NCBI GenBank assembly: GCA_050734185.1
Contig: JBOHUE010000081.1
Span: 1 to 18,178, forward strand
Source of the DNA: JAFALX01 sp050734185
GTDB lineage: Bacteria > Chloroflexota > Dormibacteria > Aeolococcales > Aeolococcaceae
Direction of reading: 5' to 3'
DNA: 18,178 nt
The notes beneath the pieces were generated by a model that ran no database searches, was not told where the DNA came from, and saw only the letters and a list, made by a program, of their open reading frames with translations. Position numbers and translations under genes: made by a program. Numbering within the stretch: position 1 is the first letter of the stretch; every line of letters starts with the position of its first letter. This document shows, one piece after another, positions 7,737-13,229 of the stretch.

Positions 7737-8198
7737 GTGAACGTCGCATCCGCCAGCTTCACGCCGGTCGACGACGACCTCTACCGGGAGATCATCCTGG
7801 ATCACTACCGGAGGCCGCGGCACAGGGAACGTGTGTCGCCTGCCGACCGGACCGTCGAGGCGGACAACCCCCTGTGCGGCGACGAGATCGACCTCACGCT
7901 GCGGTTCGACGCCGACGGTATCGCCGCCATCGGATTCGAGGGCCGCGGGTGCTCGATCAGCCAAGCCTCGGCGAGCATGCTCTGTGACGCGGTGGACGGG
8001 ATGGACGCGGCCAAAGCGCGTGAGCTGGCGAACCGTTTTCGATCGATGATTCAGGGCGGCGACGAGCCGGAGGATCTCGGAGATCTCGAGGCCCTGCGCG
8101 GCGTCCGTGACTACCCGGCGCGGGTGAAGTGCGCCACCCTGGCGTGGAATGCGCTGCTCGAGGCCCTTGGCAGCGGCGAGGAATTTGGCAATGAGTGA
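7734..8198 (+). CDS. sufU: SufU, zinc-dependent sulfur acceptor/Fe-S assembly protein
   Basis: Accepts sulfur from SufS in Gram-positive-type SUF systems. The 154 aa show the expected zinc ligands C48 and D50 (NPLCGDE), C73 (GRGCSISQASASM) and C133 (VKCATLAW). The roughly 20-residue insertion between the second and third cysteines (RFRSMIQGGDEPEDLGDLEAL region) separates SufU from IscU. It starts at ATG 7734, 6 nt after a -10-like box; GTG 7737 is a weaker option. Its end overlaps sufT by 8 nt. It is separated from sufS by the GNAT gene and a reversed gene pair, so it needs its own promoter. Confidence 0.96.
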   Translation: MVNVASASFTPVDDDLYREIILDHYRRPRHRERVSPADRTVEADNPLCGDEIDLTLRFDADGIAAIGFEGRGCSISQASASMLCDAVDGMDAAKARELANRFRSMIQGGDEPEDLGDLEALRGVRDYPARVKCATLAWNALLEALGSGEEFGNE

Positions 8199-8535
8199 CA
8201 CCGAGACCATCAGCGAATCGGCGCCGGCGCGAGCCTCCGAGGAGCTCGTGCGCGCCGCACTGGGCGAGGTCTACGACCCCGAGATCGGCATCGACATCGT
8301 GTCGCTCGGCCTCGTATATGGCTCGCACTTCGAAGACGACAACACGCTGATCATCGAGATGACGCTCACGTCGCAGATGTGCCCGCTCGGGCCGGTGATC
8401 GAAACGCAGGCGCATGCGGTGTGCGCGCCCCTTCCCGGCGTGGAGAACGTTCGCGTCGAGCTTGTCTGGACGCCACCGTGGGACCCGCGCACCATGGCCT
8501 CCGAAGAGGCAAAGCTCGAGCTCGGCATTTACTGA
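8191..8535 (+). CDS. sufT: SufT-like MIP18/DUF59 Fe-S assembly factor
   Basis: 114 aa of the MIP18 (DUF59) family, which includes SufT/YitW, involved in Fe-S protein maturation. Family marks are LGEVYDPEIGIDIVSLGLVY (DPE at 29-31), the conserved Cys64 in TSQMCPLGPVIE, and the C-terminal WTPPWDPRTMASEEAKLELGI. ATG 8191 lies inside the last codons of sufU, which suggests coupled translation. The position after sufU supports sufT over the related PaaD of phenylacetate degradation. There are no membrane segments, so it is cytosolic. Confidence 0.92.
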   Translation: MSDTETISESAPARASEELVRAALGEVYDPEIGIDIVSLGLVYGSHFEDDNTLIIEMTLTSQMCPLGPVIETQAHAVCAPLPGVENVRVELVWTPPWDPRTMASEEAKLELGIY

Positions 8536-8569
8536 GCCTGAGCGCGCTCGCTAGCGGCGGCGTGTCATC

Positions 8570-8938
8570 GTGGCGCCGGTGGAGCGAGTCTTCTCCGAGG
8601 ACGAGGCCAACGGGCTCCTGCCGCAGCTGCGGGACCTTCTGCCACGCGTCCAGCGCGCGTTCGAGTCGTTTCGCAGCGCTGCGCAGACGGCGCGACGGCA
8701 CGCCTCCGGCAACGGCGCGAGCCCGGGCTCGGTCGAGGAGACGGGCGGTGATTACGTCGAGCTGCTGGCCGCGGTGAACGACCTGGGCGTCATCCTTCGC
8801 GATCCCGAGACCGGCCTCTGCGACTTCCCGGCGATACGCGACGACGAGCCCGTGTTTCTGTGCTGGCGGCTGGGCGAGGAGCGCGTGGGCTTCTGGCACC
8901 CACGCGACGCGGGAGCCGCCGGCCGGCAGCCACTGTGA
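8570..8938 (+). CDS. DUF2203 family protein
   Basis: 122 aa resembling the DUF2203 family: FSEDEANGLLPQLRDLLPRVQ at the start, then LGVILRDPETGLCDFPAIRDDEPVFLCWRLGEERVGFWHP, which contains the family's most recognisable block. Function is unknown; these are small soluble proteins with an N-terminal helical half. It starts at GTG 8570, 34 nt after sufT, and could be the last gene of the sufU-sufT transcript. No catalytic motif is seen. The sequence match is recalled by eye, not searched. Confidence 0.8.
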   Translation: MAPVERVFSEDEANGLLPQLRDLLPRVQRAFESFRSAAQTARRHASGNGASPGSVEETGGDYVELLAAVNDLGVILRDPETGLCDFPAIRDDEPVFLCWRLGEERVGFWHPRDAGAAGRQPL

Positions 8939-9070
8939 GATCTCGGCGCACGCGCGTCCTTTTGCATACACTTGCAGTGCGTCTCTCGGCCCCGAGCTCC
9001 CGCCTTCATGTCAGGACGCTTTCGGCGGTCCCGGTTCGGTGGCACTCAGCGAAAAGGAGGATCCTCGCCC

Positions 9071-9127
9071 ATGACCGATTCTTCCAGTACCACCTCCTAC
9101 CCGATCAACGCTGTGGTGGAGAGCTGA
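9071..9127 (+). CDS. Possible 18-aa peptide with strong ribosome-binding site
   Basis: Reads MTDSSSTTSYPINAVVES and stop. AAGGAGG (9054-9060), the best Shine-Dalgarno in the window, ends 10 nt before the ATG. The site lies partly in the 10-bp palindrome GAGGATCCTC (9057-9066), which could hide it in a hairpin. The stop codon begins a hairpin (9125-9147). There are no charged repeats, cysteines or regulatory codon runs, so neither an attenuator nor a RiPP precursor is indicated. It may be a genuine small protein, a leader peptide, or chance. I do not recognise it. Confidence 0.35.
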   Translation: MTDSSSTTSYPINAVVES

Positions 9128-9250
9128 CCGCCGGGGTCTCCCGGTCACACAACTGAGATCCGACCGCCCGGTCGCGTAGACCGAGCGGCGCTTCAGGAGA
9201 GGCGCAGGCCGCCCGACACTGGGTGGTGCTCTCCGCCCACACGCCGACGT

Positions 9251-9277
9251 TGCGCGCGCTCCGTCTGAGCGCGCGCA
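9251..9277. other. Perfect 11-bp inverted repeat with 5-nt loop
   Basis: TGCGCGCGCTC (9251-9261), loop CGTCT, GAGCGCGCGCA (9267-9277). It is the strongest hairpin in the window and lies outside genes. With no T-tract it is not a classic terminator; it may end transcription coming from sufU-sufT-DUF2203, or be part of a structured RNA. Confidence 0.6.
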
Positions 9278-9346
9278 GCCAAGGAAGCGTGAAACAGCGA
9301 CGGTGCGAGGACGCCCTCGCGCATAGCGCGGTTGCTCGCGGCGCGC

Positions 9347-9369
9347 GACGGGGCCTGCCGGCCCCCGTC
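9347..9369 (-). terminator. Hairpin at the end of the two-domain gene
   Basis: GACGGGGCC (9347-9355), loop TGCC, then a right arm ending in GTC at 9369 that pairs with it apart from one bulged C. It begins at the stop codon of the minus-strand gene (9368-9370). GC-rich with no T-tract, so a terminator only by position. Confidence 0.45.
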
Positions 9370-10012
9370 AGACGAAGCGCGCGACTTCTGTCTGCGCTTC
9401 GCGCGTCGCCACGCCGGTGGCGGCGACAAGCTGGTCGCGCTCGACGAAACCCTCGTCGCCTGCGCGCGTCCGTACCTTCACGAACTCCCCTGTGCCGCCG
9501 GCGACAGCCTCGATGTCCGTGGCAGTGAAGATGTCGTCGCCACGCGGTGCGTCGAAGCGCGGCTCGGTGTACAGCGGGTAGGCCGTCCCCGCCCACGACG
9601 CGACCAGCGAAACGGGGCCCTGCGGGATGTGCCGTTCGCGGTAGATCGTGCGCTGGTCCGCGCGGCCGGCGGTCAGCAGTCGCACCAGCTGCAGCGAGCG
9701 CGTGATCGGGCCGGCGTCCGCCCGCCCCGTGGCGCGCACCAGCACGCCACCGCGCGAGCTGGCGGTGACGATCACATCAGTCCCATGCGGGCGGCTGAGC
9801 GCTGTGACGCGAACCCAGCGCACATCGACGCGCGGCTTGGCCCAGTTGCCGAACAGCCCGCGGCGCGAGACCTCGATGGCGCGGGCGGAGTCGTCGCCCA
9901 ACACCTCGAACCGGTATGGCGGCGTGGCGACGAGCTGCTCCATCGTGGCGAAGACCTCGCGCGGCGGGGTCGGCGTCACGAAGCGCCATGTCTGCTTCTC
10001 GGGGGCCAGCAC
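9368..10012 (-). CDS. Two-domain protein: SRPBCC-like N-terminus, SH3-like C-terminus
   Basis: 214 aa of unknown function. Residues about 8-115 (WRFVTPTPPREVFATMEQLVATPPYRFEV... and DVRWVRVTALSRPHGTDVIVTA) read like a polyketide-cyclase/START-type (SRPBCC) fold. Residues about 144-198 (AYPLYTEPRFDAPRG...EFVKVRTRAGDEGFVERDQL) read like a bacterial SH3-type domain. Both assignments are by pattern and are tentative. There is no signal peptide or obvious membrane segment, which is odd for a bacterial SH3 protein. It starts at GTG 10012, 7 nt after a TAGACT hexamer. It lies 42 nt downstream of the LAGLIDADG gene on the same strand. Confidence 0.65.
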   Translation of the reverse strand: MLAPEKQTWRFVTPTPPREVFATMEQLVATPPYRFEVLGDDSARAIEVSRRGLFGNWAKPRVDVRWVRVTALSRPHGTDVIVTASSRGGVLVRATGRADAGPITRSLQLVRLLTAGRADQRTIYRERHIPQGPVSLVASWAGTAYPLYTEPRFDAPRGDDIFTATDIEAVAGGTGEFVKVRTRAGDEGFVERDQLVAATGVATREAQTEVARFV

Positions 10013-10025
10013 GCGACCAAGTCTA
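10012..10025 (-). promoter_or_regulatory. -10-like box for the two-domain gene
   Basis: On the minus strand TAGACT (10025 to 10020) is followed by 7 nt and then GTG 10012. The spacing matches the other probable leaderless starts in the window. No -35 element was found. Confidence 0.35.
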
Positions 10026-10054
10026 CGGCGGGAATGCGTCGAGCCAGCGTCGTT

Positions 10055-10423
10055 TCAGGAAACGGCCGGCGTCGCGCTGCGCGGGTCCCGCGGCACAGAC
10101 CCAGGCGCCAGCCCGTAGTCGGCCAGCCGGATGCGCCGCCTCTCACCCAGCCAGGGCCACATGTTCGCGACCGCGTCTCGAGGGTCGAGGCCATCACTGA
10201 CCCACATCCAGAACGCCTTGCGGACGACGCCGTCCTTGTACTTGTACTGATAGGGGCCAAAGACGTTGCCGCCGATCCGCGACTGCGCCTGCCTGACGAC
10301 GTCCTCTTCGGTGGACTTGACCTGGAGGCGAACGCGATGGCGTGCCGAGCGATGGTAGGCGACGCTGCCCTGTCCTTCATAGAGGCCGCCAAACCATGCC
10401 CACGTGGATTCGGATGGTTCCAT
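10055..10423 (-). CDS. Orphan LAGLIDADG-like protein, probably nuclease-inactive
   Basis: 122 aa with a single LAGLIDADG-type domain. The motif WFGGLYEGQGS (10-20) is followed by RLQVKSTEEDVVRQAQSRIGGNVFGPY and AFWMWVS...MWPWLGERRR, all typical of the small homing-endonuclease-like family. The eighth motif position, which holds the metal-binding acid in active enzymes such as I-CreI (D20), is Gln18 here; only the sixth position keeps an acid (Glu16). Cleavage is therefore doubtful and DNA binding more likely. It is not inside an intron or intein. ATG 10423 is chosen because the open frame upstream is antisense to parA. A TACCGT hexamer lies 10 nt before the ATG. Confidence 0.72.
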   Translation of the reverse strand: MEPSESTWAWFGGLYEGQGSVAYHRSARHRVRLQVKSTEEDVVRQAQSRIGGNVFGPYQYKYKDGVVRKAFWMWVSDGLDPRDAVANMWPWLGERRRIRLADYGLAPGSVPRDPRSATPAVS

Positions 10424-10467
10424 GGCGAACGTCACGGTAGAACATTTTGAGCCTGACCGCGCCTCGA

Positions 10468-10560
10468 GGTTTTCCACAGGAGTGTTAATCAGCGATTGGC
10501 TCGCCAATACGAGAAGCCCATCTCCGGACACTCCACCGGCTGGGGAAAACGTGGAAAACC
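10468..10560. promoter_or_regulatory. Repeat-rich region upstream of parA with DnaA-box-like sites
   Basis: GGTTTTCCAC (10468-10477) recurs exactly inverted as GTGGAAAACC (10551-10560). The first copy reads TTTTCCACA (10470-10478), one base off the DnaA box TTATCCACA; the second reads TTTTCCACG on the minus strand, two off. A third related unit, GGGGAAAAC (10542-10550), lies directly next to GTGGAAAAC. Between them is ATTGGC-TC-GCCAAT (10495-10508), a 6-bp inverted repeat typical of an operator. DnaA binding is inference. Confidence 0.5.
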
Positions 10561-10655
10561 CGTCCCACCTCCCTCCCTTCGAGGCGGGCGCAGGGGCCGG
10601 GATTGGAGCACCTGGTTCTGCTCCGCCGGCGGACCAGCGCGGCCCGGCGAGCCGA

Positions 10656-10673
10656 CATAATCTCTCAACAATG
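10656..10673 (+). promoter_or_regulatory. -10 box for parA-parB, probably leaderless
   Basis: CATAAT (10656-10661) ends 9 nt before ATG 10671; read as TAATCT (10658-10663) it ends 7 nt before. There is no Shine-Dalgarno before the ATG, which fits a leaderless or near-leaderless mRNA. Confidence 0.5.
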
Positions 10674-11480
10674 AGTCCCATCGCCGTCCTCGCAGTGGCC
10701 AACCAGAAGGGCGGCGTTGGTAAGACCACGACGGCGGTCAACACCGCGGCTGCGCTCGCCGAGCTGGGGCGCACCGTCCTGCTCATCGACACCGATCCCC
10801 AGGCCAACCTCACCTCCGGCGTGGGGATCGATCGCCGCGACGTCCAGACGAGCATCTACGACGTCATCGTCCTCGGCCGCCCGATGCACGAGGCCATCAT
10901 CCGCACTCCCATCCCGGGTGTCTTCATCGTTCCCTCCGACATCGCGCTGGCCGGATCCGAGGTCGAGCTGGCGACCATGGCCAGGCGAGAGCACCGCCTT
11001 CGCGGCGCTATGGAGACCATCGACCTCGACGTCGACTACGTCATGATCGACTGCCCGCCGAGCCTCGGTCTCCTGACGGTCAACGCCGTCGTCGCAGCCC
11101 AGCAGCTCCTGATCCCCGTGCAGTGTGAGTTCTACGCGCTCGAGGGCCTCGGCCTGCTCACGCACACGATCGCGCTACTGCGCCGCGAGCTCAACCCCTC
11201 CCTGGGCATCGCGGGCATCGTCATGACGCAGTTCGACGGCCGCCTCGCCCTCGCGCATCAGGTGGTCGAGGAGGTGCGCGAGCGCTTCGGCGACGCAATG
11301 CTGACGCCGCTCATCCCCCGCAACGTCCGTCTGAGCGAGGCCCCGAGCCACGGGCTGCCCGTCACCATGTACGACCCCTTCTGCCGAGGATCTGCCGCGT
11401 ACCGCGAGCTCGCCTTCAACCTCGACGCCCGGCTTCGCTCCACCTCGCACGGCGTCCGGCACGCCGGTCCCCCAGCGTGA
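10671..11480 (+). CDS. parA: ParA, chromosome-partitioning ATPase
   Basis: A deviant-Walker ATPase (Soj/ParA) that binds DNA nonspecifically as an ATP dimer and moves ParB-parS complexes. The 269 aa have the deviant Walker A KGGVGKTT (13-20, signature K13 and K18), DTDPQAN (40-46, Walker A') and VMIDCPPSLGLL (Walker B). It starts directly with the first beta-strand, as chromosomal Soj proteins do, and lacks the N-terminal HTH of plasmid ParA. The stop overlaps the parB GTG (GTGA). About 6.4 kb separates it from rnpA, which fits the origin-proximal position of chromosomal parAB. Confidence 0.96.
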   Translation: MSPIAVLAVANQKGGVGKTTTAVNTAAALAELGRTVLLIDTDPQANLTSGVGIDRRDVQTSIYDVIVLGRPMHEAIIRTPIPGVFIVPSDIALAGSEVELATMARREHRLRGAMETIDLDVDYVMIDCPPSLGLLTVNAVVAAQQLLIPVQCEFYALEGLGLLTHTIALLRRELNPSLGIAGIVMTQFDGRLALAHQVVEEVRERFGDAMLTPLIPRNVRLSEAPSHGLPVTMYDPFCRGSAAYRELAFNLDARLRSTSHGVRHAGPPA

Positions 11481-12394
11481 CCGACGTTCCGGCTTCGCCT
11501 CGCACCTTCCGGCGGCGCGGCCTTGGCCGCGGGCTGGAGGCGCTGCTGGCCGGAGGTCCGGACGAGAGCGGCGACGCGCCCGCCCTGGTATCCCTCGATC
11601 CGCATTCCGTCTCGCCCAACCCCGAGCAGCCCCGTAAGACGTTCGATGACGACGACCTCGCGGCGCTCGGTGAGTCCATCAGGGTCCACGGCCTGCTCCA
11701 CCCGATCGTCGTCGAGCGGGTGGACGGCGGCTACCGGCTGGTTGCCGGCGAGCGCCGCCTCCGTGCCGCCTCTGCCGCCGGCGTGGCGAGCATCCCGGCC
11801 ATCGTTCGGCCGCCCGCCGAATCGGCTCGCCACTGGCTGGAGATGGCGCTCACAGAGAACGTTCAGCGCACCGACCTCAACCCGATGGACGAGGCGGCGG
11901 CCTACGGCCGGCTCGCCGACACCTTCGGGATGTCCCATGAGGCGATCGCCATGCGCCTCGGCAAATCACGCCCGGCTGTCAGCAACACGATCCGCCTGCT
12001 CGGCCTCCCCGCGTCCGTGCAGGAGGCAGTGGCCGGCGGCCGCCTCACCGCAGGCCATGCTCGGGCGATTCTCGCGGTCAACGGCGACCACCGCCGGGAG
12101 GCGCTCGCGGACCGCGTGATCGCCGAAGGGCTTTCCGTGCGCGAGACGGAGCGAGCGACCCAGAACCAGCCGCCCCTGGCCCTCGCGCCCGCTGCGGTTC
12201 GGGGCGCGGCGGCGGCGACACGCCCCACGCTCTCGCCCGACGACGAGGCGTTCCGGCGCAACCTCGAGTACGCCGTCGGCCTTCCGCTCCAGCTCAGACG
12301 GAAGTCCAGCGGCGGCGGCCAGATCGTCATCGACTTCACCGACAACAGCGACCTGGACGCGCTCCACAGCCGATTCGTCGCACGCAGGAGGTGA
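11477..12394 (+). CDS. parB: ParB, chromosome-partitioning DNA-binding protein
   Basis: A centromere-binding CTPase that loads at parS and spreads. The 305 aa include the N-terminal RRGLGRGLEALL (ParA-contact region, 13-24), the CTPase/ParB box GERRLRA (91-97), ENVQRTDLNPMDEA (127-140), an HTH around residues 147-172 (DTFGMSHEAIAMRLGKSRPAVSNTIRLL) and a C-terminal dimerisation domain ending GGQIVIDFTDNSDLDAL. GTG 11477 overlaps the parA stop. I found no convincing parS in the window. It converges on the superoxide dismutase gene across a strong hairpin. Confidence 0.96.
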   Translation: MTDVPASPRTFRRRGLGRGLEALLAGGPDESGDAPALVSLDPHSVSPNPEQPRKTFDDDDLAALGESIRVHGLLHPIVVERVDGGYRLVAGERRLRAASAAGVASIPAIVRPPAESARHWLEMALTENVQRTDLNPMDEAAAYGRLADTFGMSHEAIAMRLGKSRPAVSNTIRLLGLPASVQEAVAGGRLTAGHARAILAVNGDHRREALADRVIAEGLSVRETERATQNQPPLALAPAAVRGAAAATRPTLSPDDEAFRRNLEYAVGLPLQLRRKSSGGGQIVIDFTDNSDLDALHSRFVARRR

Positions 12395-12400
12395 GGCGCC

Positions 12401-12418
12401 GCGCCCCGACCGGGGCGC
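12401..12418. terminator. Bidirectional hairpin between parB and sod
   Basis: GCGCCCC (12401-12407), loop GACC, GGGGCGC (12412-12418): a perfect 7-bp GC stem in the 30-bp gap between two convergent genes. No T-tract on either strand, but the position strongly suggests a shared terminator. Confidence 0.6.
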
Positions 12419-12424
12419 CCGCCC

Positions 12425-13051
12425 TCAGCCGATCGGCCGGTCCACCGTCCCCGCGAGACGTCCCTCGGCGACATCGACGTCGAGGTTCGCCAGGAACGAC
12501 TCGATGTACTTCGGCCGCTCGGCCGGCTTGTAGTCGAGCAGGAACGCGTGCTCCCAGACGTCCATGACGACGATCGGCTTGAAGCCGGCGATGTTGCCGT
12601 CCTCATGCAGCGTGATCCAGTGGTTGCTCAGGCGGCCTGTCACCGGGTCCAGGTACGTCACCGCCCAGCCGACACCGCGCATACCGCCGATCGACGTGAA
12701 GTCCTTCTTCCAGGTCTCGAGATCGCCGAAGGACTCACCGAGCGCGCGGCCGAGCGGCGATGAACTGGAGATGTCCGCGCCGCCGCCCTTCCTCATGTTG
12801 CCGAAGTAGTACTCGTGCAACACCATGCCGTTGTACTCGAAGCCCAGCCGTCTTGTGATCTCGGCGAAGGCCGGGGTGCCCGCCTTCCCCGAATGCACCA
12901 TCTCGACCAGCTGTTCGTTGAGCAGGTTGGTGTTTTTGACATATCCGGCATAAAGACCGAAGTGCACCTCGAGCGTGTTGTCCGAGATGCCGGTGAGGCC
13001 GGACAGATCGAACGACCGCTGCTTGTACGGGTTCTGGGTCAGCAAAGCCAT
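12425..13051 (-). CDS. sod: Fe/Mn-type superoxide dismutase, atypical subfamily
   Basis: Converts superoxide to hydrogen peroxide and oxygen. The 208 aa keep all four metal ligands: H30 (LEVHFGLY), H79 (MVLHEYYF), D164 and H168 (MDVWEH). The first helix lacks the usual HHxxHH cluster: after H30 comes FGLYAGYV, one residue shorter than in E. coli MnSOD. The gateway Tyr is kept (Y37), but the neighbouring His30 of E. coli is lost. By eye, Gly75 and His149 occupy second-shell positions, so metal preference (Mn, Fe or both) is uncertain. ATG 13051 has GAGGG upstream; the longer frame reads as low-complexity. There is no signal peptide, so it is cytosolic. It is convergent with parB and divergent from lepB. 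Confidence 0.9.
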   Translation of the reverse strand: MALLTQNPYKQRSFDLSGLTGISDNTLEVHFGLYAGYVKNTNLLNEQLVEMVHSGKAGTPAFAEITRRLGFEYNGMVLHEYYFGNMRKGGGADISSSSPLGRALGESFGDLETWKKDFTSIGGMRGVGWAVTYLDPVTGRLSNHWITLHEDGNIAGFKPIVVMDVWEHAFLLDYKPAERPKYIESFLANLDVDVAEGRLAGTVDRPIG

Positions 13052-13167
13052 GCGTAGCCCTCGCACTGAATGTGAATGGACACCCGGCCCGCCTGCCACG
13101 GGCATCGGCCTCATTCTGGCAGCGGGAGACGGCGGGGTGCTTCGCGCCTCACGCGAACGACGCAACC

Positions 13168-13229
13168 GTTGACGTCACCCTCTCGTCGCAGGGTCGAACG
13201 TGCGTCAACCCTCATAATCGCACCACGTG
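13168..13229 (+). promoter_or_regulatory. lepB promoter: inverted repeat and -10 box, probably leaderless
   Basis: CATAAT (13213-13218) ends 8 nt before the GTG start at 13227, with no Shine-Dalgarno between. Upstream, GTTGACG (13168-13174) and CGTCAAC (13203-13209) form a perfect 7-bp inverted repeat across 28 nt, and TGACGTCA (13170-13177) is itself a palindrome. The right arm sits just before the -10 box, so a repressor or loop is conceivable. No standard -35 was found. Confidence 0.45.

Larger units (their letters stand above)
8939..9367. other. Gene-poor stretch with a short ORF and several hairpins
   Basis: About 430 bp between the DUF2203 gene and the end of the convergent two-domain gene. 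I see no convincing long gene; the frames open here are shadows. It holds a TACACT hexamer at 8967-8972 (weak -10 candidate), a strong ribosome-binding site with an 18-codon ORF (9071-9127), and hairpins at 9125-9147, 9161-9174, 9251-9277, 9305-9320 and 9347-9369. No tRNA or known riboswitch core was recognised. Confidence 0.6.

Noticed and set aside
8939..9070. Riboswitch or tRNA-like element before the 18-codon ORF
   Set aside because: CCCGGTTCGGTGGC vaguely recalls a T-arm, but no acceptor or anticodon stem and no known riboswitch core can be drawn.
10389..10396. CCACGTGG palindrome
   Set aside because: It lies inside the LAGLIDADG coding sequence and such GC palindromes are frequent at this composition.
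10424..10855. N-terminal extension of the LAGLIDADG frame to 266 aa
   Set aside because: The extra 144 codons are antisense to parA and its upstream region and show no domain; the conserved part starts right after ATG 10423.
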